Assembly: GCA_965267435.1 (NCBI GenBank)
Contig: OZ253960.1
Coordinates: forward strand, 5,890,001-5,954,000
Direction of reading: 5' to 3'
Origin: JAWPMT01 sp965267435
GTDB taxonomy: Bacteria; Bacteroidota; Bacteroidia; Cytophagales; Cyclobacteriaceae
DNA length: 64,000 nucleotides
In this document: positions 8,236-17,355 of the stretch, piece after piece
Layout of the letters: each line of letters begins with the position of its first letter
How positions within the stretch are numbered: the first letter of the stretch is position 1
The notes under the pieces: model-generated
Database searches by the model: none
What the model saw: the letters and a program-made list of their open reading frames with translations, nothing else
Told to the model about the DNA's origin: nothing
Program-made: the position numbers and the translations under genes

Positions 8236-9108
8236 ATGAAATTTGGAAGCGTTGACAATCCCGAGGAAATAGACTTTACCCTACCCGTAGACCATCCGGG
8301 CACGCAAGGAGCGCTGGCAAAAGGAGGAGGCGGACTTAAGGAAGTTTTCGTCGGCTGCGCTAAGTGGAATAAGAGTGACTTAAAGGGATTCTATCCCCGA
8401 GGTACGAAAGACGAGCTTCCCTACTATGCTTCGCAGTTCAACTCTATTGAGCTCAACGCGACTTTTTACAATTTCTATAAAGAGGATCAGATCCAAACGT
8501 GGAAGGAAAAGACGCCCGAGGGCTTCAAGTTCTTCCCAAAGGTTAACCAATACATTTCTCACGTGAAGCGGCTCAACAACGTGGAACTGCCACTGGAGGA
8601 CTGGTGCAATACGATGCGAACATTTGGTGACAAGCTGGGTATGGCCTTTCTACAAGTGCACAACAACTTTGCTCCAAAGAACTGGGACCGCCTCCAGTCG
8701 GTACTAGAGTTTTGGCCTAAGGATCTACCATTGGCGTTGGAGCTGCGTCACACTGACTGGTACAATGATGAGGCCATCGCGGGGGACCTGTATGGGCTGC
8801 TGGATGAGCATAAAGTAGCAAATATTGTTACTGACACTGCTGGTCGCAGAGATTTGCTCCACATGCGACTCACCAGTCCAGTGGCATTTGTTCGGTATGT
8901 GGGGGCCAACCATGAAAGTGACTGGACCCGACTCGATGACTGGATTGAGCGTATCAAGATTTGGCAAGATCAGGGTCTCGAGAAGCTGTATTTTTTCGTC
9001 CACCAGAATTTGGAAAAGGAATCGCCACTTCTATCGGCCCGCTTCATCGAGAACTTCAATAAGACTTTTGGCGTCGACATCAAAATCCCGGAGCCGGCAA
9101 AGAAATAG
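8236..9108 (+). CDS. DUF72 (YecE) family protein
   Basis: 290 residues. The DUF72 barrel is recognisable from FVGCAKWNKSDLKGFYP near the start, FNSIELNATFYNF, TPEGFKFFPKVNQYISH, LGMAFLQVHNNFAP, LALELRHTDW and VRYVGAN. The family has a TIM-barrel-like fold resembling xylose isomerase; its reaction is unknown. It has a longer N-terminal extension (about 35 residues) than E. coli YecE. The gene stands 36 bases after the thioesterase and may be cotranscribed or have its own promoter. Confidence 0.88.
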   Translation: MKFGSVDNPEEIDFTLPVDHPGTQGALAKGGGGLKEVFVGCAKWNKSDLKGFYPRGTKDELPYYASQFNSIELNATFYNFYKEDQIQTWKEKTPEGFKFFPKVNQYISHVKRLNNVELPLEDWCNTMRTFGDKLGMAFLQVHNNFAPKNWDRLQSVLEFWPKDLPLALELRHTDWYNDEAIAGDLYGLLDEHKVANIVTDTAGRRDLLHMRLTSPVAFVRYVGANHESDWTRLDDWIERIKIWQDQGLEKLYFFVHQNLEKESPLLSARFIENFNKTFGVDIKIPEPAKK

Positions 9109-9168
9109 CCTGGTTAGCGCAGAAGCGGATAAACTTCCAGTCCCTGTAAAGCGTATGATTATCTGCAT

Positions 9169-10542
9169 ATGCGGAAGTTTCTCAGTATCGGGCTCCTCAT
9201 AATCTCCTTCTTGACTCCCTCCCTGGCACACGAGGCGGAGCCGATTAATATGCGCCCGGTGAAATTTGGATTCGGGTCACCTGACGGAGCCTATCGATGT
9301 CCACCATGCGGCTGCCGATTCGATCACCAACTGTCCGATGTTCCCGGCAAGTGTCCATCCTGCCGAATGATGATGATTCCTGCGAATGATGGTTTGAAAG
9401 GTCGATTGGATCGAGGAACTATGGCTGTGATGAGGGATGGAGCTCTGGGGTTGGTTTACCCCAAATTTGTATATCCCGTGTTTATCATTGGATTACTCCT
9501 GTCATTGTATTTGTTGCTATTGAGAACGAGAGGGCGATCGTTGAATGTGTTCTTACTGGGAATCATTTTGGTACTTTCTCTCTATGGTTTCAAGAATCAG
9601 CTCTATGGTATCCAGTGGGGAATATCAACCAACTACCGCTGGTTATTCACTCCGATCTCATTTATCCTGGCACTGGGCCCCCTGAGTTACTTCTATGTGA
9701 TGAGTGTCCTGTCCTCATCTTTTAGATGGCGCAAGCGCTACTGGCTGCATTTTGTCCCTTCAGCATTCTTTTTTCTTCTATATCTCACTGCCCTTATCAA
9801 GCCAGTCGATTATGATCCTGCATTTATGGCATCCTATTATGAGGTGTCCTTCAGCCACTTTGAGCAGGTACTCCTTATTATCTCTGGCGGAGTCTATTTG
9901 GCTTTTGGCTTTCGACACTTGTCCAGGTGGGGCAGACAGCAAGTCAATCATGTGAAGGTCCAGTCTTGGATCAGGCGTTTTCTGATATTGATGTCATCGC
10001 TGTTCATCATTTGGGCGGCACTTATCTTTCTCAATTACTGGTTGTACGACTTCGGTGTTGCGACATTGACCTACAATCCCCTTTGGTTATATATGTGCGC
10101 TCTGCTTCTCTGGTTGGGTGGTGAGATTGCCGCAGATCCTCGTTTCTTCCTGGTCAATAAAGGAATCAACGCTGGCAATGGACTCCGTCAGATCACGGAT
10201 GAAGACGCCCAGCAATACGAGGAGCGACTAGAAAGGCTGATGAAGGAAGAGAAGCTCTATCAAGATGAGAACCTAAGTTTGGAAAAACTGTCTTCAACAT
10301 TGGGTACCAATCCGAGGTACTTGAGCGCCTTTCTCAATTCTGCACTGGGGAAGAGCTTCTATGACTATGTGAATTACTATCGGGTGGAAGAAGTCAAGGT
10401 GCTGCTCAAAGATCCTGTCAGCAAGCAACTCACGATCGAGGCGGTCGCCAACAGGGCCGGTTTCAAATCAAAATCAAGCTTCAATGCGGCTTTCAAAAAG
10501 TACACGCAGATGACGCCACGGGAGTACATGAAAGCCTCCTAG
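9169..10542 (+). CDS. Membrane AraC-type regulator with cysteine-rich extracytoplasmic head
   Basis: 457 residues in three parts. A signal-like segment (1-20) leads to a head with CPPCGC (Cys44, 47, 49) and CPSC (Cys62, 65), which looks like a zinc-ribbon or heavy-metal-binding module and also contains several histidines. About seven membrane segments follow (approximately 101-119, 126-145, 160-182, 190-210, 233-250, 270-292, 303-322). The last 90 residues are an AraC/XylS helix-turn-helix with LSLEKLSSTLG and the second helix AGFKSKSSFNAAFKKYTQMTPREY. The layout suggests a one-component system that reads an extracytoplasmic ligand, maybe a metal, and binds DNA from the membrane. Target unknown; the remnant permease just downstream hints at an old association. 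Confidence 0.82.
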   Translation: MRKFLSIGLLIISFLTPSLAHEAEPINMRPVKFGFGSPDGAYRCPPCGCRFDHQLSDVPGKCPSCRMMMIPANDGLKGRLDRGTMAVMRDGALGLVYPKFVYPVFIIGLLLSLYLLLLRTRGRSLNVFLLGIILVLSLYGFKNQLYGIQWGISTNYRWLFTPISFILALGPLSYFYVMSVLSSSFRWRKRYWLHFVPSAFFFLLYLTALIKPVDYDPAFMASYYEVSFSHFEQVLLIISGGVYLAFGFRHLSRWGRQQVNHVKVQSWIRRFLILMSSLFIIWAALIFLNYWLYDFGVATLTYNPLWLYMCALLLWLGGEIAADPRFFLVNKGINAGNGLRQITDEDAQQYEERLERLMKEEKLYQDENLSLEKLSSTLGTNPRYLSAFLNSALGKSFYDYVNYYRVEEVKVLLKDPVSKQLTIEAVANRAGFKSKSSFNAAFKKYTQMTPREYMKAS

Positions 10543-10544
10543 GC

Positions 10545-10670
10545 TCACTCCGTTCTCAGGACCTTAACAGGATTGCTCATGGCCGTGCGGTACGTATCGA
10601 AGCCCACCGTGATCAGCGTGATCAGAGGAATTGGAATCTTCGGGAGACTACAGAGGTGTTTTGGGAACTT
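10545..10670 (-). pseudogene. Remnant of an FtsX/MacB-type ABC permease C-terminus
   Basis: On the minus strand an open stretch of 42 codons ends with ITVGFDTYRTAMSNPVKVLR followed by TE and a stop. This closely matches the end of MacB/FtsX-family permeases, where a final helix is followed by (S/A)NPVxSLR(T/S)E. There is no start and no room for the 400-800 residues of the rest; the gene upstream (alpha/beta hydrolase) occupies it in another frame. It is read as the leftover of a deleted permease gene. Confidence 0.65.
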
Positions 10671-10678
10671 CCTCTCGT

Positions 10679-11347
10679 TTAACACTCCAGTCCAGCGCTC
10701 ACTAGCCGTGTAATCTCCTCACTGCGTTTCCAAATCATCAAATGGTCGCCGTGGGGGATAACATGATCTACGTGCCCCAAATACTGATGGGGAAAGGGCC
10801 GATCCATCGTTCCATGGATGTGGATCACCTGGGTACCTTCCGGTAGCACCGGCTCCCGCCACGACGAAATCGAGGACAGGCCCCATCGGAAGTAATGCTC
10901 ACTGAGCCGCTCCAGCATGCTACGAAAAAATGCGATCTCCGAGCGATCCAATCCGTGATTCCGGCCCCATAGCGGAAGCATCGTCAGCATAAGGGGCTTG
11001 AAAAACAACCTGGAGAGTCCCCACGGGGCGATGCGCCGGAACCAGGGGCTCAACTCTGATCGGCCTTTGATGCTGGAAACAAGAATGATCTTTTTGACGG
11101 GCCTGATTGCCGCCAATTCTTGGGCGATGATGCCACCAAAGGAATATCCAATAATCGTCAGGGGCTGCTCGTCATCGATGACGTCGCTCATCCTTCCAGC
11201 ATATGTTGCCAGGTTCTCATGACCCTGAGGTTCGATCCATTCCAAAACCTCCGGTTGCCAGCGGCCAAAATCAATTCGGCTGAATATTCTGCCATCAAGC
11301 CCCAGGCCCGGAATACAACACACTTTACCCTGCGAAGGGTGCTTCAT
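10679..11347 (-). CDS. Alpha/beta hydrolase
   Basis: 222 residues from the ATG at 11347 (an upstream frame to 11455 adds 36 residues that look unlike the family). The start of the fold is CCIPGLGLDGRIF, where the first loop supplies the oxyanion hole; GYSFGG carries the nucleophile serine; IHIHGTMDRPFP gives the acid and HGDHLMIW the histidine. No signal peptide. Such small hydrolases cleave esters, lactones or thioesters; no substrate can be assigned. It begins divergently from the TolB-like gene. Confidence 0.8.
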   Translation of the reverse strand: MKHPSQGKVCCIPGLGLDGRIFSRIDFGRWQPEVLEWIEPQGHENLATYAGRMSDVIDDEQPLTIIGYSFGGIIAQELAAIRPVKKIILVSSIKGRSELSPWFRRIAPWGLSRLFFKPLMLTMLPLWGRNHGLDRSEIAFFRSMLERLSEHYFRWGLSSISSWREPVLPEGTQVIHIHGTMDRPFPHQYLGHVDHVIPHGDHLMIWKRSEEITRLVSAGLEC

Positions 11348-11491
11348 GATCTTGTTTTGGTTCGACTGCATCCAAACATACGCGATATGCGCCTTTCTCC
11401 ACAACCCCGGTGATGATCTCCAGTACAAAGAGCTGGCCCCAGAGGTCAAACTCAAAATACATTTTTACTCAGATACCATAATCGATTCAAA

Positions 11492-12388
11492 ATGAAAGGA
11501 TTGTTACTGCTCATGCTCGTGCCCTGTGTGTTTTTCGCCAACGGCCAGGTCTGGTCCCCCGATGGGGAGAAGATCGCTTTTTTCTACATTCACGCCATTG
11601 AGGACATCTACACCGTCTCTCCTGATGGTTCGGACTTCCAGGTCCTGGAGGGCCACCCTGACCGCGACTTTGCTCCCATGTGGTCGCCAGATGGGCGGCG
11701 GATCGCATTTACTTCCGTTCGTGACGGTCATCACGAAGTCTATCAATTTGATACGGAAGGCCATCATCTTCAAAAGCTGACAGAAACCGAATTTGACAGT
11801 CAGGACCCATCATTTTCCCCAGACGGCGAGGAGTTCGTTTTTTCATCGAACCGCGCTGGCAACAACGAACTGTTTATAAGCGATACCAGGGGAAATGTCC
11901 GGCAGATCAGCTTCACACCCTTCAAAGAGCACACCCCCCGATGGTCACCCGATGGAGAGAGCATATTGTTTCTCTACCTGAATGAGGATGACGAAGCCTT
12001 CTTGCACACCATGAAGATCGATGGAACGAATCGGCGCAAACTGTCAAATACTTCTGGCTTCCATCCCTCTTTTTCAAGAGATGGTTCGAGGGTCTGTTTC
12101 GTCCACGTCGAGGACGGTGCCTTTGAAGTCCATGTAATTTCAGTCGAAGGAGGCGAGAGTACGGTACTCGTCAGTGACCAGGGGTATCAGGCCTTCTATC
12201 CCCAGTTTTCTCCTGACGGGACCAAGGTCACTTTTACTCGGGATATCATGGAGGGTACAGAGGAGGGGCTACCGGCCTTATACTCGGTGGATATAGGGTC
12301 ATCTAGATGTGATAACCTCAAAAAACAGCTTCTAGGCTGGGTTTTTTTACCATTTTCAGATTCTGGCCTGATGGCCGGAGGGGTCTGA
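11492..12388 (+). CDS. Secreted TolB-like beta-propeller (PD40 repeats)
   Basis: 298 residues with a signal peptide (MKGLLLLMLVPCVFFANGQ). At least five PD40 repeats are visible, each with a WSPDG or FSPDG core (residues 22, 66, 110, 152, 238 approximately), including SPDGEKIAFF, WSPDGRRIAFT and FSPDGEEFVFSS. The fold is that of the TolB propeller, but the protein lacks the N-terminal TolB domain, so it is a periplasmic or secreted propeller of unknown partner rather than TolB itself. A hairpin with a T-run follows 12 bases after the stop. Confidence 0.82.
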   Translation: MKGLLLLMLVPCVFFANGQVWSPDGEKIAFFYIHAIEDIYTVSPDGSDFQVLEGHPDRDFAPMWSPDGRRIAFTSVRDGHHEVYQFDTEGHHLQKLTETEFDSQDPSFSPDGEEFVFSSNRAGNNELFISDTRGNVRQISFTPFKEHTPRWSPDGESILFLYLNEDDEAFLHTMKIDGTNRRKLSNTSGFHPSFSRDGSRVCFVHVEDGAFEVHVISVEGGESTVLVSDQGYQAFYPQFSPDGTKVTFTRDIMEGTEEGLPALYSVDIGSSRCDNLKKQLLGWVFLPFSDSGLMAGGV

Positions 12389-12400
12389 TCGTACGAAATT

Positions 12401-12444
12401 GAGCGTTCAAAGTGTCCGAACCGTTCGGTGCCGAACGCTCTTTT
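12401..12444 (+). terminator. Intrinsic terminator after TolB-like gene
   Basis: GAGCGTTC (12401-12408) pairs with GAACGCTC (12433-12440), followed by TTTT. An inner alternative stem CGTTCGG/CCGAACG lies within the loop region (12423-12438). The 184 bases from here to 12628 hold no gene; the A-rich end just before 12629 is the leader of the next gene. Confidence 0.55.
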
Positions 12445-12628
12445 ACAAGCCTGGATTTTTGACAATTATTTATTTGGACAATTCGGTACATCAATATCCC
12501 GATTGGGTACGGATATAGTCTGTTTCGGTACAGAATTTGCATCTACGTCGGCCATAGAGAGTCTCTAGCCGTTAGAACTAGTACTCAAAAGGTCAAAAAA
12601 AAATAAAAGTCAAAAACTCAATAGGACT

Positions 12629-13351
12629 ATGAAATTGTTCACAATTCTCTGCGCAGCTGTATGTATCAGTACATCCGCAATAGCACAAAATCTTTTAATG
12701 GGTCAACACGCTATCGACGAGAGCCGATACGAAGGGATCGAAAGAGGACCCTATCTATTCCAGGAATTTGCCAAAGGTGTTGCCACCAACACTGAAAAAG
12801 GAGAGACAGTAGAATATCTATTGAACTACAACGGTCACTCAAAGGAATTCGAATTCATGTATAAGGACGTGAAGTCTGAGATGGATGCTGCTTACTATGA
12901 CGTGATCGAAGTCGCCAACTACACACCCAGTGAGCACTATGATAACAAGTATGCCACGCCAACAATCAAATTCGTACGAGGGTTGGATCCTAAGGCTCCC
13001 AAAGCTTTCAGCATCGTAGTTTACGAAGATGACAATGTAACACTATACAAAAGCTTTAAAGCAGATATCAGTGAAAGAGAGTTCAACGATCCTTCAAAAG
13101 GGTTGGTGCAAATTCAGTCTTTCAATCCTGATTTCCGATATTTCGTAAAGACGGACGGTAAGACAAAAGTTGTGGGTCTGAACAAGAAGAAGGTGGCCAA
13201 TGGGTTGGCACACTCTAAAATCGAATCTTACATCAAGAAGAACAAATTGAAGGTGAAGACGGAGGATGAGCTTGTACAAGTGGTCACGTACTACTCAGAG
13301 CTTAAGTCTCTCGAAGCTGGCAACACTTCGCCGGTCGCTTCAGCTAACTAA
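12629..13351 (+). CDS. Secreted hypothetical protein
   Basis: 240 residues, not recognised. It has a clear signal peptide (MKLFTILCAAVCISTSAIA, cleavage before QNLL). The mature part is soluble, rich in lysine and tyrosine, with no cysteine and no obvious repeat; the C-terminal 60 residues contain lysine-rich helices. The gene is alone, preceded by an A-rich leader (AAAAAAAAATAAAAG region) and followed by a strong terminator, and uses many AAG and AAC codons, features often seen in well-expressed genes. A periplasmic or secreted role is inferred only from the signal peptide. Confidence 0.65.
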   Translation: MKLFTILCAAVCISTSAIAQNLLMGQHAIDESRYEGIERGPYLFQEFAKGVATNTEKGETVEYLLNYNGHSKEFEFMYKDVKSEMDAAYYDVIEVANYTPSEHYDNKYATPTIKFVRGLDPKAPKAFSIVVYEDDNVTLYKSFKADISEREFNDPSKGLVQIQSFNPDFRYFVKTDGKTKVVGLNKKKVANGLAHSKIESYIKKNKLKVKTEDELVQVVTYYSELKSLEAGNTSPVASAN

Positions 13352-13384
13352 GAAGATTTTTTCCATATTGGATTGGTACGTTGG

Positions 13385-13417
13385 GAAGCCGTTCATTTTT
13401 GAGCGGCTTCTTTTTTT
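13385..13417 (+). terminator. Intrinsic terminator
   Basis: GAAGCCG (13385-13391) pairs with CGGCTTC (13404-13410), followed by seven T. It ends transcription of the secreted protein gene at 12629. Confidence 0.75.
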
Positions 13418-13546
13418 GACCCCATCACTGATGGGGCTTTGTCTTTGTGGTTCTCTGGTCCTTGCGAATGCGTGTTTACGAAGACGGCATCTTATTTCAT
13501 TCCTATTCGTATAACTAATAAAATTTACTTAACCTGATCTCCCACA

Positions 13547-14965
13547 ATGAGAACGCTACTGATTTCGTGCATCGCTCTATACTCCTTTTCACTGCTTGCT
13601 ACCAACCTCAAAACCGACAATGTTCGCCTTGTAAATCGGCAGGAGGTGAGCGATATGCCTCTCAGTGTGATCTTCGATGTGTCCTGGGACAACGCCTGGC
13701 GCAATTCGAAGAACCATGATGCCGCATGGGTTTTTATGAAATGGGGCGGAGGCTGGCGCAATCACGTAAAGTTTCAACAGGAAGGCCATAAAGTGCTGGT
13801 GCAACGATCCGGCCAGGAGGCCCAAGTAACCATTGACGTACCATCAGATGGCAACGGCTTTTTCATCTATGCGTCGGAGGAGTATCGCGGTAGGATCGAT
13901 CTGAAGTTGCAGGTGATGGTAGATACAGCTGGACTTAGGCTAAGGGGCCCAATGGCACGAGGATTGACGGTGCATGCTCTGGAAATGGTGTATGTTCCAG
14001 GGGGGCCTTTTACGCTGGGTAGCCCCGACGAATCAGCGAAAACGCACGCCGCGTTTTATAGAAGCGATGACGGTGGTGAACCCGATGGCCTTTATGCTAT
14101 CAGTAGTGAGGATGCTATACAAGTCGGTCCTTCAAAAGGTAATCTCTACTATTGGAGCGAAAATGAAACCTACAATGGGGACCAGCAAGGCCCCATTCCG
14201 GCGACCTTTCCTAAGGGCTACGATGCCTTTTACATCATGAAGTATGAGCTCACGCAGGGCGAATACGCGCAGTTTCTCAATCGATTGTCAGATGAGCATA
14301 GTTCACTGCACTCACCTATTGGCGCTCGTAACTACTATAAGAAAAGAGGTAGTCTCAGGCTTGAGGACGGCATCTATTTCGCGGAGTCACCTCAGCGCCC
14401 TATGAATCAAATCAGCTTTACCGATGGTCTCGCTTACACGGACTGGGCGGCGCTTCGGCCGGTCACTGAATTAGAGTTTGCCAAAGCGGCAAGGGGCCCT
14501 TCCAAGCCCATTCCTGGAGAGTTTGTGTGGGGCACAGACAACTACGATCTACTGGAGCGATATGTCACGGCGGAGGGCGAGCTGGTGTTGCAGAATGGTC
14601 GCCACGAAGGTGAACTCGCCGATGACAACAGGGCGACCTTCGGCGCATCCTATTATTGGGTGATGGATTTGAATGGCAGTGTCTGGGAAAAGGTAATCAC
14701 GGTAGGCAATGAGATTGGTCGAAATTTCGAAGGTTCCCATGGTGATGGCTATCTACGTTTTGGGTGGGCTACGAATGAAGACTGGCCATCAAGCAATGAC
14801 GAGGTCGGCGGGTTTGGTTACCGAGGTGGCGGATACTATACTGCCGGGACGGACTATCGTGCCTACAATCCGCACTCACCGATAGGCTATCGATATTATG
14901 GGGCGTGGTCAGGCGGTCCCAGGTCCATTGCGTATGGTTACCGGGCCGGCAGGTCTGCCGAATAA
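13547..14965 (+). CDS. Secreted FGE-fold (SUMF1-like) protein without catalytic cysteines
   Basis: 472 residues with a signal peptide (first 20 residues). Residues 20-140 form an N-terminal beta-rich domain; from about 144 the formylglycine-generating-enzyme fold is clear: MVYVPGGPFTLGS, KYELTQGEYAQFLN, RPMNQISFTDGLAYTDWAA, RPVTELEFAKAARG, and a glycine-rich end with GYRGGGYY and YGYRAGRS. The only cysteine in the whole protein is in the signal peptide, so it cannot be a cysteine-dependent FGE oxidase. Bacteroidota use this fold as a structural or binding module (as in GldJ/GldK). The gene stands between two terminators or convergent genes. Exact role unknown. Confidence 0.8.
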   Translation: MRTLLISCIALYSFSLLATNLKTDNVRLVNRQEVSDMPLSVIFDVSWDNAWRNSKNHDAAWVFMKWGGGWRNHVKFQQEGHKVLVQRSGQEAQVTIDVPSDGNGFFIYASEEYRGRIDLKLQVMVDTAGLRLRGPMARGLTVHALEMVYVPGGPFTLGSPDESAKTHAAFYRSDDGGEPDGLYAISSEDAIQVGPSKGNLYYWSENETYNGDQQGPIPATFPKGYDAFYIMKYELTQGEYAQFLNRLSDEHSSLHSPIGARNYYKKRGSLRLEDGIYFAESPQRPMNQISFTDGLAYTDWAALRPVTELEFAKAARGPSKPIPGEFVWGTDNYDLLERYVTAEGELVLQNGRHEGELADDNRATFGASYYWVMDLNGSVWEKVITVGNEIGRNFEGSHGDGYLRFGWATNEDWPSSNDEVGGFGYRGGGYYTAGTDYRAYNPHSPIGYRYYGAWSGGPRSIAYGYRAGRSAE

Positions 14966-14972
14966 GCTCCCC

Positions 14973-15662
14973 CTAATCAATTAGCTTGTAACCTGCACCG
15001 TGTACGGTCAGGATGTACTTCGGGTCATTGTGGTTTTCCTCTATTTTCTGCCGTAGCTTGAGAATGAAGTTGTCCACCGTACGGGTAGTGGGAGAAGACT
15101 CGTAGCCCCAGACGTCCTCGAGGAGTTGATAGCGGCTTACGATTTCGTTGCGATGCTTGTACAGGTAAAGCAGCACCTCAAATTCCTTGTGAGACATTTT
15201 CACTGGCTCGCCATTGCTTTCGGCTTCATACTTGTGAAAATCTACGTGCAGTTTGCCGATGTCGAGCGTCTCGATGTCTTCTTCGGCCACGTCATTTGAC
15301 TCCGTGCGGCGAAGAACGGCTTTCACTCTTGCGATCAATTCCCGGACACTGAAGGGCTTGGTGATGTAGTCATCTGCGCCTAATTCCAGCCCCAATACCT
15401 TATCGATTTCCTCACCTTTGGCTGTCAGAAAAATAATCGGTGTCTTGATGCCCTTGTTTCGAGCAGCCTTGCACACATCGAATCCCGATAGTTTGGGCAT
15501 CATCACGTCGAGTAGGACAAGGTCAAAGGTATCGTTGAGCAGGCAGTTCAGGCCTTCTTCACCATCCTTTGCCGCCGTCACGTCGAAGGATTCGAACTCC
15601 AGGTTTTCCTGAAGGCCTCGCCTCATCATCGGCTCATCGTCTACCACCAAAATCTTTGACAT
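14973..15662 (-). CDS. OmpR-family response regulator
   Basis: 229 residues. Receiver domain 1-115 with the acidic pocket VVDDE (Asp8, Asp9), phosphoacceptor Asp52 in VLLDVMMPK, the conserved Thr in IFLTAKG and Lys in YITKPF. The C-terminal winged helix (about 130-229) has the OmpR/PhoB pattern SHKEFEVLLYL, LLEDVWGYESSPTTRTVDNFILKLR. It is transcribed after the histidine kinase with a 7-base gap and will be its partner. Target genes cannot be read from the sequence. Confidence 0.95.
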   Translation of the reverse strand: MSKILVVDDEPMMRRGLQENLEFESFDVTAAKDGEEGLNCLLNDTFDLVLLDVMMPKLSGFDVCKAARNKGIKTPIIFLTAKGEEIDKVLGLELGADDYITKPFSVRELIARVKAVLRRTESNDVAEEDIETLDIGKLHVDFHKYEAESNGEPVKMSHKEFEVLLYLYKHRNEIVSRYQLLEDVWGYESSPTTRTVDNFILKLRQKIEENHNDPKYILTVHGAGYKLID

Positions 15663-15669
15663 AACTCAA

Positions 15670-17244
15670 TCAGTTTTGATTAAACACCAACTTGAATGTG
15701 CTCCCGCGGCCAAGTTCACTTTCTACCTGCACGGTCCCTTCGTGGGCCTGCATGATAGAGTAGACCAGGGAGAGACCCAAACCTGCCCCCTGCACTGTGT
15801 GCACGTTGCCCTCCGAAATTCGATAAAATTTATCAAAAATCTGTGCCTTTTTGTCTTTGGGGATCCCAATTCCGCGGTCCGCTACTTCAATCAGGGCGTG
15901 GCCATTGTCGCCTCGCGTACGGATAGTAATGTGCCTGTCATCCTCGCTGTATTTGATCGCATTGTCAATCAAATTCACCAGTGCTTCATAGACGGATTCT
16001 TTATCGGCCCTGACCGGTGTGATGGTATCATCCTTCTCGACACTTACACCGAAGTCTTTCTGCTCCAAATGAAAGGAATAGTCGTGAACGAGTTCGTCTA
16101 CAACTGCATTGAGGTCAGTTTCTTCGAATGAGAACTTCTTTCTCTCAGCGTCGATCTGGGCAAAATTGAGGATGCGGTTGACGATGCGGGTGAGGCGATT
16201 GGTTTCTTTGAAGATGATTTCGATGTACTCGGACTTCTTCTCTTCCGTCTTCACCCTGCCCAGCAGCAGCGTCTCTGCGAACATACTGATCAAAGCCAGG
16301 GGCGTCCGTAATTCGTGGCTTACGTTCGACACAAAGTCCGACTTGGTTTGAGCCAGCTTCATTTGTTGGATGGTCGTCCGAGCCACGAGCGCCAGCCCCA
16401 GCAAGAGCGTGGCAATCAGGATCAACGATGCCGCGAGGTTGTACTGCATGCGCTGATCCACCAGTTCTTGCAGTGACTTGTTTTTCAGGCTGATACCCAG
16501 GTCCAAAGATGGGAAAAGCCACATCGGTTTGGAGGCGATGATTTCTCCGGCGACGTCATCTGTTCGATACACCAATGTGTCCCTCACCTCATCAATAAGC
16601 GAGATGACCATATTTTGCTGTGCGACCTGCTGTAGGCGAGGGCTGAGCACATCGTTGGCATAGGTGGAGGGTTGGATGAGGGCAGTCAGTAGGTGGAGCC
16701 TCCCTCCAGGGTCGCTCAGAATCGCAAAGAGCACCTGTAGGTCGATCTTTTCGCCGTGTGGTTCGACCTTGGGCACGGTGATGAGGTTGTCCGGCTGGAT
16801 CTTCGTATAGTCGTTTTGCTTGTATGACATCAACTGCTTGATGAGGGGTTGTTTGCTAGCGTACATGTCATCCACAATACGCAGGTAAGTCTTGTTGGCC
16901 CCCATCGGAAAACCCTGGACTTTGACCAGTTGTGAAGAGTCGAGACTCTTCACGTTGATGTATTCGGCGCCACTGTAGCTGACCAGAGTGCGTGTCTTCT
17001 CGGTCATCTCCAGAGTCCCGTCGGCCTGAAGGTTCTCTTCCAGACTGCTGACCAAATTGCTGAGGAAATCATTCGAGAATTGATTGGCGGAGAAGATCAC
17101 GAAGTCCAGCTGACTTTCGTAGACCGCCTGTATCATTTCTTCATCTTCCTGCAATGAAGTGATCTCATAAACAACAAAGAGGATGATGGGCAGAAGGATC
17201 GTGCCCGACACGATGAGTAATATTCTTTTGCTGATACCTGTCAT
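15670..17244 (-). CDS. Sensor histidine kinase
   Basis: 524 residues. Membrane segment 1 at about 9-28, a 240-residue extracytoplasmic sensor region, membrane segment 2 at about 273-292, then the HisKA domain with FVSNVSHELRTPL (phosphoacceptor His310) and the HATPase domain with the N box (LVNLIDNAIKYS), G1 box (VADRGIGIP) and G2 box (GAGLGLSLV). The sensor region has no recognisable PAS, CHASE or Cache signature by eye. It is the first gene of a two-gene unit with the OmpR-type regulator. Stimulus unknown. Confidence 0.93.
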   Translation of the reverse strand: MTGISKRILLIVSGTILLPIILFVVYEITSLQEDEEMIQAVYESQLDFVIFSANQFSNDFLSNLVSSLEENLQADGTLEMTEKTRTLVSYSGAEYINVKSLDSSQLVKVQGFPMGANKTYLRIVDDMYASKQPLIKQLMSYKQNDYTKIQPDNLITVPKVEPHGEKIDLQVLFAILSDPGGRLHLLTALIQPSTYANDVLSPRLQQVAQQNMVISLIDEVRDTLVYRTDDVAGEIIASKPMWLFPSLDLGISLKNKSLQELVDQRMQYNLAASLILIATLLLGLALVARTTIQQMKLAQTKSDFVSNVSHELRTPLALISMFAETLLLGRVKTEEKKSEYIEIIFKETNRLTRIVNRILNFAQIDAERKKFSFEETDLNAVVDELVHDYSFHLEQKDFGVSVEKDDTITPVRADKESVYEALVNLIDNAIKYSEDDRHITIRTRGDNGHALIEVADRGIGIPKDKKAQIFDKFYRISEGNVHTVQGAGLGLSLVYSIMQAHEGTVQVESELGRGSTFKLVFNQN

Positions 17245-17355
17245 GATGTCTCCTTGGACCGGGCATTGTATATTGCAAGTATATAGGTAAGGTCTTCACC
17301 ATTGTGCGCCTGCACCGAATACTTTAACTTCTTTTGACAATTAATTACAAGAACC

